Counted from the stretch's first letter, positions 34,613 through 44,472 are shown. The stretch: DNA of 60,128 bases from Micromonospora haikouensis (GCF_900091595.1 NZ_FMCW01000038.1:1-60128); one strand, 5' to 3'. Notes: a model not told the origin generated them from the sequence alone. Numbers and translations: made by a program.

Positions 34613-36430
34613 TCATGCCGGCCGCCCCGGGCCGCGCGCCGCGACGGGCACGCCCCGCCAGGCGTCGGGCCCGACCCCGGCGGGCGGGGCCGCCACGCAG
34701 GCGACGTACCCGTCGGGGGCGGCCACGCCCGTGCGGCCCGGCAGCAGGTCGAGCACGCGCCGGTGCAACTCCTCCGGTACGGCCGAGGCGTCGGCGACGT
34801 ACGCCGTCAGCCCGGTGCCCGGCGCGGGCCCGGCGGCGAGGACGGCGACCTCGACGCCCCCGGCCGCCTCGCGGACCAGCTCCGCCACGTCGGCGGGGCG
34901 CACCCAGCCGGCGGGGGTACGCACCCAGTCCGCCCCCCGGACGGCGGGGGTGAGGCCGATCCGGCCGGGGATCTCGGCGACGCCGATCTCGTCGGCGACC
35001 GCGTCGCACAGCAGCGTCTCGATGCCCCGCACGATGGTCTCGCCGAGCCCGCCCGGCAGGTACGTCGTGTCCACCAGCAGGCCGAGGCGGCAGATCCCCT
35101 CCCCGGCGTTGCTGGCGGCGACCATGAACTTCATGTCGCTGCGGGGCAGGGGGTCCAGCCGCGTGTAGCGGGACCCGGCGCGCAGCTCGGCGAGCCGGTC
35201 CGGCCCCGGTTCCGGGCCGGTGACGGCCCAGTCGTTGCCCCGGTGCCCGTTGTTGAAGTAGGTGGACAGGTCGAACGACACGCCCCGCCGCCGGCCCACC
35301 TCCTCGACCACCGTCCGGACGGCGCGCGGGTCGCACTGCGCCCGGCGGTACGCGTCGAACGCGGGCCGGTGCGTCTGCCGGATGGCGGTGAGCAGGTCCA
35401 CGTCGCGCGGGACGGTGAACGCCAGCAGCGCGTCCAGGGTGTTCAGCGCGATCAGGTCGCGGCTGCGCCGGTCGAGCCGGTTGCCCGTGATCAGCTTGAA
35501 CACGGCGGTGTCGTGGCCGTTGTAGGCGGTCAGGACGAGCGTGGTGAGGCAGAGCAGCACGGTCGAGAACGACGTGCGGGTGCGCGCCGCGAGGGTGGCC
35601 GCCGCCGCGGCGACCGCCGCCGAGTCGAGCAGGTGCCGCTCGATGGGTTGGTCGCCGGTGGCCGCGCGCGGCAGGTCGAACATCGACGCAGGCGCGGCGG
35701 ACAGGCCCTGTTCCCAGTGCCGCAGCCCGAGCCGGCTCTGCTGCTGGCCGGCGGGTGAGCCCTCGAAGGCGGCCTGCTCCAGCGCCTGCGGCACGCCCTC
35801 ACCGGCCGACGGCTGCGCACTGACGGGCGACGCCGGCTGCGGCACGGCGGCCGGCGGCGACGCCTGCTCCGGCTGCTCCGGCTGGTCCGGCTCGCCGGTG
35901 AGCCCGGCGAGCAGGAGGTCGACGATCGTGTGGAACGCCCAGCCGTCGAACGCCAGGTGCGACCCGACGAGCGCCACGGCGGTGACCCGGCCGTCCCCGT
36001 CGACGACGCAGCCGACCCGCAGCGGCCACTCGGCCTCGTGGTCGAACGCGGTCTCCGCCAACCGCCCGGCCAGCTCCTCCGCGACGCGCGCCGGGTCGTC
36101 GTGCCCGTCGGCCACCACGACGTCGTACGCCCCCGAGGCGTGGACCTCCTGGCGGGGCTGGCCCGACCGGGCCACGTACCGGGTCCGCAGCGTCTGGTGC
36201 GCCTCGACCAGGCCCCGCAGGGCCGCGAGCAGCCGGGCCTGCCCGACGGGTTCGGCGAGCACGAGGGGCTGGCCGATGTTGAACTGGTTCGCCTCCTTGC
36301 CGAACCACTGCATCGCGTCCCACATCACGCTCTGCGCCCAGGTCAGCGGCCCGGACGCGGCCTCGCCGACGGCGAACGGCAGGTCGCGCACGGCCGGGTC
36401 CGGCGGGCCGCCGGTGGTCGCGTCACGCAC
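34613..36430 (-). CDS. Stand-alone condensation-domain (NRPS C-like) protein
   Basis: 605 residues. The N-terminal ~430 residues follow the NRPS condensation fold (LTWAQSVMWDAMQWFG, then LRTRY). The active-site motif HHxxxDG is read here as SHLAFDG (157-163): the second, catalytic histidine and the Asp-Gly are kept while the first histidine is serine. A Pro/Gln-rich insertion (about 185-230) and a C-terminal ~100-residue extension without recognisable motif follow. Free-standing C domains join an acyl-carrier-bound chain to an amine or alcohol; the partner is unknown. Its start overlaps the P450 stop by 8 bases. Confidence 0.85.
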   Translation of the reverse strand: MRDATTGGPPDPAVRDLPFAVGEAASGPLTWAQSVMWDAMQWFGKEANQFNIGQPLVLAEPVGQARLLAALRGLVEAHQTLRTRYVARSGQPRQEVHASGAYDVVVADGHDDPARVAEELAGRLAETAFDHEAEWPLRVGCVVDGDGRVTAVALVGSHLAFDGWAFHTIVDLLLAGLTGEPDQPEQPEQASPPAAVPQPASPVSAQPSAGEGVPQALEQAAFEGSPAGQQQSRLGLRHWEQGLSAAPASMFDLPRAATGDQPIERHLLDSAAVAAAAATLAARTRTSFSTVLLCLTTLVLTAYNGHDTAVFKLITGNRLDRRSRDLIALNTLDALLAFTVPRDVDLLTAIRQTHRPAFDAYRRAQCDPRAVRTVVEEVGRRRGVSFDLSTYFNNGHRGNDWAVTGPEPGPDRLAELRAGSRYTRLDPLPRSDMKFMVAASNAGEGICRLGLLVDTTYLPGGLGETIVRGIETLLCDAVADEIGVAEIPGRIGLTPAVRGADWVRTPAGWVRPADVAELVREAAGGVEVAVLAAGPAPGTGLTAYVADASAVPEELHRRVLDLLPGRTGVAAPDGYVACVAAPPAGVGPDAWRGVPVAARGPGRPA

Positions 36431-37691
36431 GGTGCCCCCCGTTCACCGGCCCGGCGGCCGGGCGACCGCCCTTCGGGGTGAGGCGCAGCGGCAGGTGGTC
36501 GAGCCCCCGGAACGCCGGGCTGGGGATCTTGACCAGCTCGCCGATCAGCTCGATGTCGTCGGTGCGTTCGATGAGCAGGCGCAGGAACGTCGCCGCCTGG
36601 AGGCGGGCCAGGTGCATGCCGACGCAGGTGTGGATGCCCGCCCCGAAGCCCAGGTGCCCGTCGGTGCGGCGGTCGATCCGGTAGGCGTTGGGGTCGGGGA
36701 ACTTGCGCGGGTCGCGGTTGGCCGCCGCGAACGACAGCTCGACCCGGGCGTCCCTCGGGATGGTGGTGTTGCCGACGACGACGTCGGTCGTCGCGGTGCG
36801 GAAGACGTTCTGCACGGGCGGGTAGAAGCGGGCCGTCTCCTCGATCGTCGCCGGGATCAGGTCGGGCCGGCTGCGCACCAGGCGGAACTGGTCGGGGTGG
36901 TTGAGCAGGGCGTCCAGCATGTTGCCCAGGAAGTGCGTCATGGTCTCCTGGCCGCCGACGAGCAGGGTGAGGCAGAGCCAGAGGATCTCGTTCTCGGTCA
37001 CCCCGCCCTTCTCGGCGGCGGCGAACAGCTTCGACACCACGTCGCTGCGGGGCGGCTGCGCCCGGCGCTCCTCCAGCAGCCCACCGAGGAAGGTGGACAG
37101 GCCGGCGACGGAGGAGAGCGCGGACTTGGCGGCCCGCAGCCGCAGCGCGTTCTCGTCGGGGTCGTCCGGGGCGTCCTCGCCGACCTTCGCGTTGGCGATG
37201 AAGCTCTCCAGCACCCCGGCGGTCAGCTTCAGCTTGGCGAGGTTGTCGCTGGGCACCCCGACGATCGTGGTGACGACCTTGACGGGCAGCAGGATGATCG
37301 CCTGCTGGACGAGGTCGATGTCGCCGGTGGCGACGGCCTCGTCGAGCAGCTCGCCGCAGACCTGCTCGATGAACGGCCGCCAGAACTGCACGCCACGGGG
37401 CGAGAAGTCGTGCCGGATCAGCCCGCGCATCCGGGTGTGGTCGGGCTGGTCGAGCCCGAACAGCACGGGCAGCGTGGACCGGTGGTAGGCGATCCCCTCG
37501 GCCGAGGAGAGGCCGCCGTGGTCCTTCGCCGCCGCGCGGACGTGGTCGTACCGGATGACCAGCCACATGTCGCGGTCGGCCAGGTACAGCGGCTCCTCGT
37601 GGCGCAGCAGCTCCGCGTACGCGGGGTAGGGGTTGTCCATGGCGCTCGGTGAGAAGGGGTCGAACTCTGCGGTGTGCGTTGCGCTGGTCAC
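36423..37691 (-). CDS. Cytochrome P450
   Basis: 422 residues, a soluble bacterial P450. The haem-binding loop is FGAGIHTCVGMHLAR (conserved Cys near 365), the ExxR is EETAR near 290, and the I-helix reads GGQETMT, keeping the acid-alcohol pair but with Met where a second Thr is common. Likely a tailoring hydroxylase or epoxidase on the acyl product. No ferredoxin gene lies next to it. The start is a GTG at 37691, 58 bases after the ABC transporter gene. Confidence 0.95.
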   Translation of the reverse strand: MTSATHTAEFDPFSPSAMDNPYPAYAELLRHEEPLYLADRDMWLVIRYDHVRAAAKDHGGLSSAEGIAYHRSTLPVLFGLDQPDHTRMRGLIRHDFSPRGVQFWRPFIEQVCGELLDEAVATGDIDLVQQAIILLPVKVVTTIVGVPSDNLAKLKLTAGVLESFIANAKVGEDAPDDPDENALRLRAAKSALSSVAGLSTFLGGLLEERRAQPPRSDVVSKLFAAAEKGGVTENEILWLCLTLLVGGQETMTHFLGNMLDALLNHPDQFRLVRSRPDLIPATIEETARFYPPVQNVFRTATTDVVVGNTTIPRDARVELSFAAANRDPRKFPDPNAYRIDRRTDGHLGFGAGIHTCVGMHLARLQAATFLRLLIERTDDIELIGELVKIPSPAFRGLDHLPLRLTPKGGRPAAGPVNGGHRA

Positions 37692-37749
37692 TGACGGGTC
37701 CTCCGGACTTCGCTGTGGCTGGTGGGCCGGACGTCGGCGTCCACCCCGG

Positions 37750-39636
37750 TCACCGGTACGCCCTCGCCTGCAGCTCGAACATCTCCGCGTAGAGGCCGTC
37801 GGCGGCGATCAGGTCGGCGTGGCCGCCCAGCTCGGCGACCCGGCCGTCGGCGAGCACCACGATCAGGTCGGCCAACTGGACGGTGGAGAAGCGGTGCGAC
37901 ACGAACACGCTGACGGCGCCGGTGGCGGCGGCGACCCGGGCGGCCTGGAGCCGGTACCGCTCGAACATCGCGTGTTCGGCCTCGGCGTCGAGGGCGGCGG
38001 CGGGCTCGTCGAGGACGACCAGCAGGGGGTCGTCGCGCATGAACGCCCGGCCGAGGGCGAGCTTCTGCCACTGGCCGCCGGAGAGTTCGGCCCCGTCGGC
38101 GTACTCGCGGCCGAGCTGGGTGTCGAGGCCGGCTTCGAGTTGCCCGACGAGGTCGCCGGCGCCGGCGCGCTCCAGCGCGGCACGCACCGCCGGCTCGTCG
38201 TCGAGCCGGGGCAGGTCGCCGACGCCGATGGTCCGCCGGGCCGGCAGTTCGAGGCGGACGAAGTCCTGGAAGCCGGCCGCGATCCGGGCCCGCCACCCGG
38301 GCAGCGGCAGGTCGGCCAGGTCGACGCCGTCGACGAGGACCCGGCCGGCGGTCGGGCGCAGCAGCCCGCAGACGAGCTTGACGAGGGTGGTCTTGCCGGC
38401 GCCGTTGTCGCCGACGATCGCCACGGTCGCGCCCGCCGGCAGGTGCAGGTCGAGGTTGGCGAGCACCGGCTGTTCCCCGCCGGGGTAGCGCAGCTCGACG
38501 CCGACGAGCCGGATGCCGTCGCGCAGCCGCTCCGGCGGCGACCCGGCCGGCGGGGCGGGTGAGCCGGCGGGGCCGGGCGGGTCAGTGGGGCCGGGCGGGT
38601 CAGTGAGGCCGGGCGGGTCAGCGGAACCGGCGGGGCGGGCCTCGTCCCGGTCGGCGCGCTCCCCGGCCCGGACCAGTTCGTGGACCTCGTCGAGCCGCTG
38701 GTAGACGCTGCGCAGCCGCTGGAGGTCCTGGAGGACACCGACCGCGGCGGCCACCTGCTGGTTGACCTGCGCCGCGATGGTGATGACCAGGATGACGTCG
38801 CCCACGCCCCGGCGGCCGGCGACGGCGTCGCGCAGGATCAGGAGCACGGCGGCGATGTAGCCGCCCGCGAACGCCAACTGCCCGAGCATGCGGACGAGGC
38901 TCGCCACGGCCTGCGTGCGCCACAGCCGCCGGGTGGCGTCCTGCCAGAACGCGCCGTGCCGGCGGCGTGCCTCCTGTTCCAGGCCGAAGACCCGCAGCTC
39001 CTTGCCGGACGCGGCGTGGGTGGCTAGGCGGAACAGGCCCAGGGCCCGGCGGGTGGACTCGGCGCTGGCCTCCCGAGACCGGTCCACCATCCGCTCCGCC
39101 CGCCGGCCGGCCAGCAGCGGCGGCACGGCGACCAGCGGCAGCAACAGCAGCAGCGGGTGCAGCGAGGCGAGCACCGCCGTCGTCAGCGTCATGGACACGG
39201 CCAGGCCGACGCCGGTCAGCACGGCCTGGAGGCCGACGCGGAGCTGCTCGACGTCCTCCTCCAGGATCCTGACCTTGTCGGCGAACTCGGGCTGCTCGAA
39301 GTGGGCCATCCCGGCCGAGCCGTTGGTGGCGTCCATCAGCTCCTGGTGCAGGTGCAGGACGTCCAGCTCCGACAGCTCGAAGTAGGCGATGTGCGCGAAG
39401 TGGCCGAGGGTGAGGCCGGCGATCAGCAGCACCGCCACGGCGACCCCGGCGAGGCTCGCGGCGACCGGCCGCCCGGCGTTCGCGGCCTCGAACAGGACGC
39501 GCAGCATGATCGCCACCAGGGGCCACGCCGCCGCGCCGGCGACGACGAGCACCAGCGCCGTGACGGCCTTGCGCCGGTCCTGCCGCAGCGAGGTCCGCCA
39601 CAGCGACCAGGCGGCCGACAGCAGTCCGCGACTCAT
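37750..39636 (-). CDS. ABC exporter, fused membrane and ATPase domains (second of two)
   Basis: 628 residues. A membrane domain (about 1-330) with six predicted helices precedes an ATPase domain: Walker A GDNGAGKTTLVK, signature LSGGQWQKLAL, Walker B LVVLDEPAAALD. A linker rich in DPPG repeats (about 340-375) joins them, encoded by the repeat at 38571-38624. With the gene immediately upstream it likely forms a heterodimeric exporter for the cluster product. The ATG overlaps the previous stop (ATGA). Confidence 0.92.
   Translation of the reverse strand: MSRGLLSAAWSLWRTSLRQDRRKAVTALVLVVAGAAAWPLVAIMLRVLFEAANAGRPVAASLAGVAVAVLLIAGLTLGHFAHIAYFELSELDVLHLHQELMDATNGSAGMAHFEQPEFADKVRILEEDVEQLRVGLQAVLTGVGLAVSMTLTTAVLASLHPLLLLLPLVAVPPLLAGRRAERMVDRSREASAESTRRALGLFRLATHAASGKELRVFGLEQEARRRHGAFWQDATRRLWRTQAVASLVRMLGQLAFAGGYIAAVLLILRDAVAGRRGVGDVILVITIAAQVNQQVAAAVGVLQDLQRLRSVYQRLDEVHELVRAGERADRDEARPAGSADPPGLTDPPGPTDPPGPAGSPAPPAGSPPERLRDGIRLVGVELRYPGGEQPVLANLDLHLPAGATVAIVGDNGAGKTTLVKLVCGLLRPTAGRVLVDGVDLADLPLPGWRARIAAGFQDFVRLELPARRTIGVGDLPRLDDEPAVRAALERAGAGDLVGQLEAGLDTQLGREYADGAELSGGQWQKLALGRAFMRDDPLLVVLDEPAAALDAEAEHAMFERYRLQAARVAAATGAVSVFVSHRFSTVQLADLIVVLADGRVAELGGHADLIAADGLYAEMFELQARAYR
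38571..38624 (-). repeat. Three tandem copies of an 18-bp repeat in the ABC linker
   Basis: GGCCGGGCGGGTCAGTGG (plus-strand reading) is repeated at 38571, 38589 and 38607, with one- or two-base changes at the 3' end of the units. The minus-strand gene reads them as DPPGPT-type repeats in the linker between membrane and ATPase domains. Copy number is likely to vary between strains. Confidence 0.75.
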
Positions 39637-41696
39637 CCGAGGCTCCGTTCCTGTCCGATCTCCACCGGCGCGCCGTCGCCCTCCGGGCCGCCCGGGTCGT
39701 CGCCGTCCCGGCCGTCCGGGCCGTCGCCGTCCGGGTGGTCCGGGTCGTCGTCCGGGCGGGCGTCGAGGAACCGGGCCGCCTGCAACTCGAACAGCCGGGC
39801 GTACCGGCCGCCGTGGCGCAACAGTTCGTCGTGCGAGCCCTGCTCGACGACGCGCCCCTCGGCCAGCACGACGATGTGGTCGGCGCGGCGCACGGTGGCG
39901 AACCGGTGCGAGATGAGGACCGTGGTGACGCCCGCCGTGGCGGCGATGATCTCGTCGAAGAACCGCGCCTCGGCGCGGACGTCCAGGCTGGCCGTCGGCT
40001 CGTCGAGGACGAGCACCGACGCGCCGTGGCGGACGGCGAACAGCGCCCGGGCGATGGCGAGCCGCTGCCACTGGCCGCCGGAGAGGTCCACCCCGCCGCG
40101 CAGCTGCCCGGACAGCGGGGTGTCCAGCCCCTGCGGCAGCGCGTCGAGCGTGCCCAGGATGCCCGCCGCCTCGGCCGCCGCCCGGATGCCGGCGAGGTCA
40201 CCGGCGTGCCCGGCGGCACCGAGCGCGATGTTGTCGGCGGCGCTGGCCTCGTACCGCAGGTAGTCCTGGAAGATCACGGCGAGGTTGCCGCGCCAGCGTG
40301 CCACGGGCAGGGCGTCAACGGGCTGCCCGCCCGCGGTGATCCGGCCCGAGGTCGGGGTCGCCAGCCGGGCGAGCAGCTTGACCAGGGTGGTCTTGCCGGC
40401 GCCGTTGAGCCCCACGATCGCGGTGCACCTGCCCGGGGGCAGGGTGAGGTCGAGATCGGTGAACACGGGCGCGGACCGGTGCGGGTAGCGGTAGGACACC
40501 GCCTCGAACCGGATCGGCACGGCGGCGGGCGGCGCGCCCGGCTCCCCGGCGGGGCGCGGCGCGGGCACCGGCGGGGGTGCCGATGCGGGCCCGGGAACAA
40601 GGGCGGGGGCTTGGGCGGGGGCCTGGTCCGGGGCTGATCGGGCCCGCATGCCGGCGCGGAACTCGTCGACCGCCCGGTAGGCGTTCATGCCGAACTGGGT
40701 CTGCACGTCGGCCTCGGGATAGAACTCACCGAGCTGGATCGCCGCCAGGACGGCCTGGATAACCAGCGCCAGCCGGGTGAGGTCGACCTCCCGCTGCCCG
40801 CCGGCCAGGCCCAGCGCGGCGAGGACCGCGACGAGCACCACCAGCCCGAGGGCCGTGTAGCCGAAGTAGGGCCGCAGGTAGACGCGGCGGCGCTCGGCCC
40901 AGACCGGGCGCATCCAGTCCAGGTACGCCGCCGCGTACTGCTCGCGCAGCCACGGCAGGAGACCGAAGACGCGGATCTCCTTGGCGGCCGGCTTGCCCGT
41001 GGCGACGGAGCGGAAGTATGTCAGTCGGCGCACCTGGGCCACGATCGTGCCGTAGATCGCCGCGTACTTGCGCAGGCCACCGCGCTGCCCGTGGCGGAAC
41101 GCCAGGACGGCGGCGAGCAGGCCCACGCCCGCGAACCAGGAGAACACGACGCCGACGACCACCGCGTACCCGGTGAGCTGGCCGTAGCGGGCGAGCAGCG
41201 CCAGCATCCCGGCGCAGGCGGCCCCGGGGCTCTGGAATCCCTGCTCCACCTCGCGGGACGCCTCGCTGAGCCGGTCGGTCAGCGCCCGGTCGTCCAGCGG
41301 TTCCATGCCCGGGCTGCTCAGCGCGGCGGCCATCAGCTCGTCGGCGACCCACCCGTCGACGCGGCGCTGGACCAGCAGCCCGGTGGTGAGCTGGAGCTGG
41401 GCCAGCAGCTGCTGCGCGCTGAGCGCGGCGGCGGCGACGACGAACGCGGTCACCAGCCGCCCGAACGCCGGCGAGTCCACGCCGTCGCGGACGGCGGCGG
41501 GCAGCCGCCCGACGAGCAGGCTCGTCATCACGATGAACAGCACCGGCGCGGCGGCCAGCAGCACGTTGTTGACGACGGCGGCGGTCACCGCCGCCCAGCC
41601 CGCGCGCGGCAGCAGCCGCACGATGCGCCACCGGTCCACGGCGGTGCGCCGCAGCACGCCGAGCGCGGTAATGCGTTCCTGCCCGTCGACGGTCAT
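39633..41696 (-). CDS. ABC exporter, fused membrane and ATPase domains (first of two)
   Basis: 687 residues. A six-helix membrane domain (about 20-340) is joined by a Pro/Ala linker (about 355-400) to the ATPase: Walker A GLNGAGKTTLVK, signature LSGGQWQRLAI, Walker B LVLDEPTASLD. The tail (about 650-687) is an acidic DPDHPDGDGPDG-like repeat region. The LSGGQW signature is common in exporters of peptides and other natural products. Coupled by ATGA overlaps both to the dienoyl-CoA reductase before and to its partner transporter after. Confidence 0.92.
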   Translation of the reverse strand: MTVDGQERITALGVLRRTAVDRWRIVRLLPRAGWAAVTAAVVNNVLLAAAPVLFIVMTSLLVGRLPAAVRDGVDSPAFGRLVTAFVVAAAALSAQQLLAQLQLTTGLLVQRRVDGWVADELMAAALSSPGMEPLDDRALTDRLSEASREVEQGFQSPGAACAGMLALLARYGQLTGYAVVVGVVFSWFAGVGLLAAVLAFRHGQRGGLRKYAAIYGTIVAQVRRLTYFRSVATGKPAAKEIRVFGLLPWLREQYAAAYLDWMRPVWAERRRVYLRPYFGYTALGLVVLVAVLAALGLAGGQREVDLTRLALVIQAVLAAIQLGEFYPEADVQTQFGMNAYRAVDEFRAGMRARSAPDQAPAQAPALVPGPASAPPPVPAPRPAGEPGAPPAAVPIRFEAVSYRYPHRSAPVFTDLDLTLPPGRCTAIVGLNGAGKTTLVKLLARLATPTSGRITAGGQPVDALPVARWRGNLAVIFQDYLRYEASAADNIALGAAGHAGDLAGIRAAAEAAGILGTLDALPQGLDTPLSGQLRGGVDLSGGQWQRLAIARALFAVRHGASVLVLDEPTASLDVRAEARFFDEIIAATAGVTTVLISHRFATVRRADHIVVLAEGRVVEQGSHDELLRHGGRYARLFELQAARFLDARPDDDPDHPDGDGPDGRDGDDPGGPEGDGAPVEIGQERSLG

Positions 41697-43681
41697 ACCC
41701 GTTCCTCGATCCCCGCGAGTTGGTCGGCGCGGTCCTGCGCGCGCCGGAACGCCTCCGCCGCCGCCGTGCCCTCGGCGAAGGCCCGCACCGCGTCCAGCCC
41801 GGCGGTGTCCCGCGCGCCGCCGACGACGTGGTGCCAGACGCCGGCCGCGCGCACCGTCGCCACGAGGCCGTCGTCGGGCACCTGCCCGGCGGCGATCACC
41901 ACGGTGTCGGCGGGTACGGTGCGCGGCTGCCCCTCGGCGTCGGCGAAGTGCACCCCGGCCGGGCTGATCCGCAGGTCGCGGACGCCGGGCACGACGTCGA
42001 CCCGCTGCCGGCGCAGCTCGGCGAGCACCGCCCACCGCGTCGAGCGCCCCAGCCGGGGGCCGAGCCGGCGGCCCCGGTGCAGCACCGTGACCCGCCGTGC
42101 CGGCCCGGCCGGGTGGCTGGCCAGGTGCGCCACGTCCACGGCGACGCCGCCGCCGCCGATCACGACGACGCGTTCGGCCAGCGCCCCGTCGGCGAAGGCG
42201 GCCGGATAGTCGAGCACGTGCGGCAGCTCGACGCCGGGGATCGGCACCGGCCGGGGCAGCACGCCGGTGGCGACGACCACCCCGTCGTAGCCGCCGAGCA
42301 GGTCCCGGTCGGCGGCGGTCATCCGACGGCCGGTGCGCAGCTCGACGTCGAGCCGGGCCAGCTCGGCGACGAGGAAGCCGATCGCGGCGAGGTAGTCGGC
42401 CTTGCCGGGCACCCGGCCCGCCAGCCGGAACTGGCCGCCGGGCTCGTCGGCGGCCTCGTACACGGTGACCCGGTGCCCGGCCAGCGCAAGCTCGCGGGCG
42501 GCCCTGAGGCCCGCCGGTCCGGCCCCGACGACGGCGACCCGGCGGGGCGACGCGGCGGGCGTCGCCGCCGGCTCGTGCTCGCGCCCGACCCGGGGGTTGA
42601 CCATGCAGGACACCGGCTCGTCGGCCAGCGACCGGTCGATGCAGGACTGGTTGCAGGCCACGCAGACGTTCACCGGCCGGCCGGCACGGGCGTTGGCGAC
42701 CAGCGCCGGGTCGGCGAGGAACGGCCGCGCCATCGACACCAGGTCCAACGGCGTGCCGGCGAGGACGGCCTCGGCCTGCGACAGCCGGTTGATCCGGTTG
42801 CTGGCCAGCACGGGCAACGCGCCGACGGCCTGCTTGACCGCCGCCGCCACCGGCACCCAGTGCCCCGGCGGGACCACGGCCTGCACGGTGGGGACCGGGG
42901 ACTCGTGCCAGCCGACCCCGACGTTGAGGGCGTCCGCACCGGCAGCGGCGAGCGCGCGAGCGTACGCCAGGACGTCGTCGCGGGTCGTGCCGCCGGCCAT
43001 CAGGTCGTCACCGGTCATCCGCATGATGACCGGAAAGTCGGTGCCGACGGCCGCGCGCACCGCCCGGACCACCTCCACCGGGAAGCGGGACCGCCGCCGC
43101 GGGTCGCCGCCCCACTCGTCGTCGCGAAGGTTGGTCAGCGGGGAGAGGAACTGGTCGAGCAGGTAGCCCTCGGAGCCCATGATCTCCACGGCGGCGAAGC
43201 CGAGGTCGCGGGCGTGGGCGGCCCCCCGGGCGAAGTCCGCGACCGTGTGGGCGATGCCGGCGGCGTCGAGCGCGGTCGGGGTGTGCCGGGAGAACGCGCT
43301 GTAGACGGCGGACGGGGCGACCGGGTGGGGGCCGCCCGCCGCCGGCCGGGCGTACCGGCCGGCGTGGAACAACTGCAGCGCGAGCAGCCCTCCGGCCGCG
43401 CGCACCTCGGCGGCGACGCGCCGCAGCCGGGCGCGGAAGCGGGCGTCGTCGAGCACGCCGTAGCCCGGCCCCCCGGCGCCCTCCGGGCTGACGGCCGCGC
43501 CGCCGGTGACCATCAGCCCGGCCCCGCCCCGGGCCCGCTCGACGTAGAACGCCGCCAGCGCCGCCCCGCCGTCGTCGCGGGCCTCCCAGCCCAGGTGCAT
43601 GGCTCCGGTGACGACGCGGTGCGGCAGCGCCAGCCGGCCGATCCGGCCGGGGCGCAGCACGTGCTCCAGGCCGGACGTCAT
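41693..43681 (-). CDS. 2,4-dienoyl-CoA reductase-like flavoenzyme (AnsM/PlmM-type)
   Basis: 662 residues, with FadH-like architecture. An N-terminal FMN TIM barrel (about 1-340) is followed by a 4Fe-4S loop (CVACNQSC ... C near 350-370) and a C-terminal FAD/NAD(P) half with VVGAGPAGLRAARELALAGH and VVIGGGGVAVDVA. In E. coli such enzymes reduce 2,4-dienoyl-CoA. In ansatrienin and phoslactomycin clusters a homologue is part of the cyclohexanecarboxyl-CoA gene set. Adjacent genes here supply the rest of that set, so the same role is inferred. ATGA overlap with chcA. Confidence 0.9.
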   Translation of the reverse strand: MTSGLEHVLRPGRIGRLALPHRVVTGAMHLGWEARDDGGAALAAFYVERARGGAGLMVTGGAAVSPEGAGGPGYGVLDDARFRARLRRVAAEVRAAGGLLALQLFHAGRYARPAAGGPHPVAPSAVYSAFSRHTPTALDAAGIAHTVADFARGAAHARDLGFAAVEIMGSEGYLLDQFLSPLTNLRDDEWGGDPRRRSRFPVEVVRAVRAAVGTDFPVIMRMTGDDLMAGGTTRDDVLAYARALAAAGADALNVGVGWHESPVPTVQAVVPPGHWVPVAAAVKQAVGALPVLASNRINRLSQAEAVLAGTPLDLVSMARPFLADPALVANARAGRPVNVCVACNQSCIDRSLADEPVSCMVNPRVGREHEPAATPAASPRRVAVVGAGPAGLRAARELALAGHRVTVYEAADEPGGQFRLAGRVPGKADYLAAIGFLVAELARLDVELRTGRRMTAADRDLLGGYDGVVVATGVLPRPVPIPGVELPHVLDYPAAFADGALAERVVVIGGGGVAVDVAHLASHPAGPARRVTVLHRGRRLGPRLGRSTRWAVLAELRRQRVDVVPGVRDLRISPAGVHFADAEGQPRTVPADTVVIAAGQVPDDGLVATVRAAGVWHHVVGGARDTAGLDAVRAFAEGTAAAEAFRRAQDRADQLAGIEERV

Positions 43682-44472
43682 GTCAGGGGGGCGGTCAGGT
43701 CCTGGACGAACGGCGGCGAGACGATCGACAGGCCGCCGTCGGCGACGATGGTCTGCCCGGTGATGTACTCGGCCGCCGGGGAGAGCAGAAACGCGACGAC
43801 GTCGGCGATCTCCTGCGCGGTGCCCATCCGACCCTTGGGGATCTTGGGCAGCACCGTGGACAGCGGGGCCATCCCGGGCACGTCGTAGAAGTACTGCGAC
43901 GACTCCGTGTCGATGATGCCGCCGTTGACCGCGTTGACGTTGATGCCGCGCCCGCCGAACTCCAGGGCCATGTAGCGCACCCACGCCTCGATCGCGGCCT
44001 TGGCCGCGCCGAGGTTCGCGTACGTGGGGTAGGCGCGGATGCTGCCGTAGCTGGACAGGGCCACGATCCGGCCGCCGTCGGGCATCAGCCGCACCGCGTG
44101 CTGGCAGCCGAGCACGAACGCGCGCAAATTCATCGCGTACGAGCGGTCGAGGTGGTGCACCTTCAGGTCCATGATGTTCTTGAACGAGCTGGCCGCCGCG
44201 TTGCAGACGAAGTAGTCGAGGGTGCCGAACTCCTGCTCGGCGGCGGCGAACAGCCGGTCGATCTCCTCGGGCTGCTCGACGTCGGCGGCCACGGTGAGCG
44301 CCCGGCCGCCGAGCTGCTCGATCTCCTTGCGGACCTGGTCGGCCAGCTCCGCGTTCTTCTTGTAGTTGACGACGACCGAGCCGCCGCCCCGGGCCAGGGT
44401 GAACGCGAGGGCCCGCCCGATGCCCCGGGAGCTGCCGGTGATCAGTGCGGTCTTGCCGTGGTAGCTCGTCAC
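43678..44472 (-). CDS. chcA: 1-cyclohexenylcarbonyl-CoA reductase-like SDR (ChcA-type)
   Basis: 264-residue short-chain dehydrogenase with the NADPH motif TGSSRGIG. HHLDRSYAMNLRAFVLG in the middle resembles ChcA of Streptomyces collinus, and GGRIVALSSYGSIRAYPTYA replaces the classical SDR YxxxK context. ChcA catalyses the double-bond reductions in the shikimate-to-cyclohexanecarboxyl-CoA route. The C-terminus YITGQTIVADGGLSIVSPP is also of the ChcA/FabL style. The symbol rests on remembered family resemblance plus the matching gene neighbours. The GTG start overlaps the previous stop (GTGA). Confidence 0.85.
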   Translation of the reverse strand: MTSYHGKTALITGSSRGIGRALAFTLARGGGSVVVNYKKNAELADQVRKEIEQLGGRALTVAADVEQPEEIDRLFAAAEQEFGTLDYFVCNAAASSFKNIMDLKVHHLDRSYAMNLRAFVLGCQHAVRLMPDGGRIVALSSYGSIRAYPTYANLGAAKAAIEAWVRYMALEFGGRGINVNAVNGGIIDTESSQYFYDVPGMAPLSTVLPKIPKGRMGTAQEIADVVAFLLSPAAEYITGQTIVADGGLSIVSPPFVQDLTAPLT

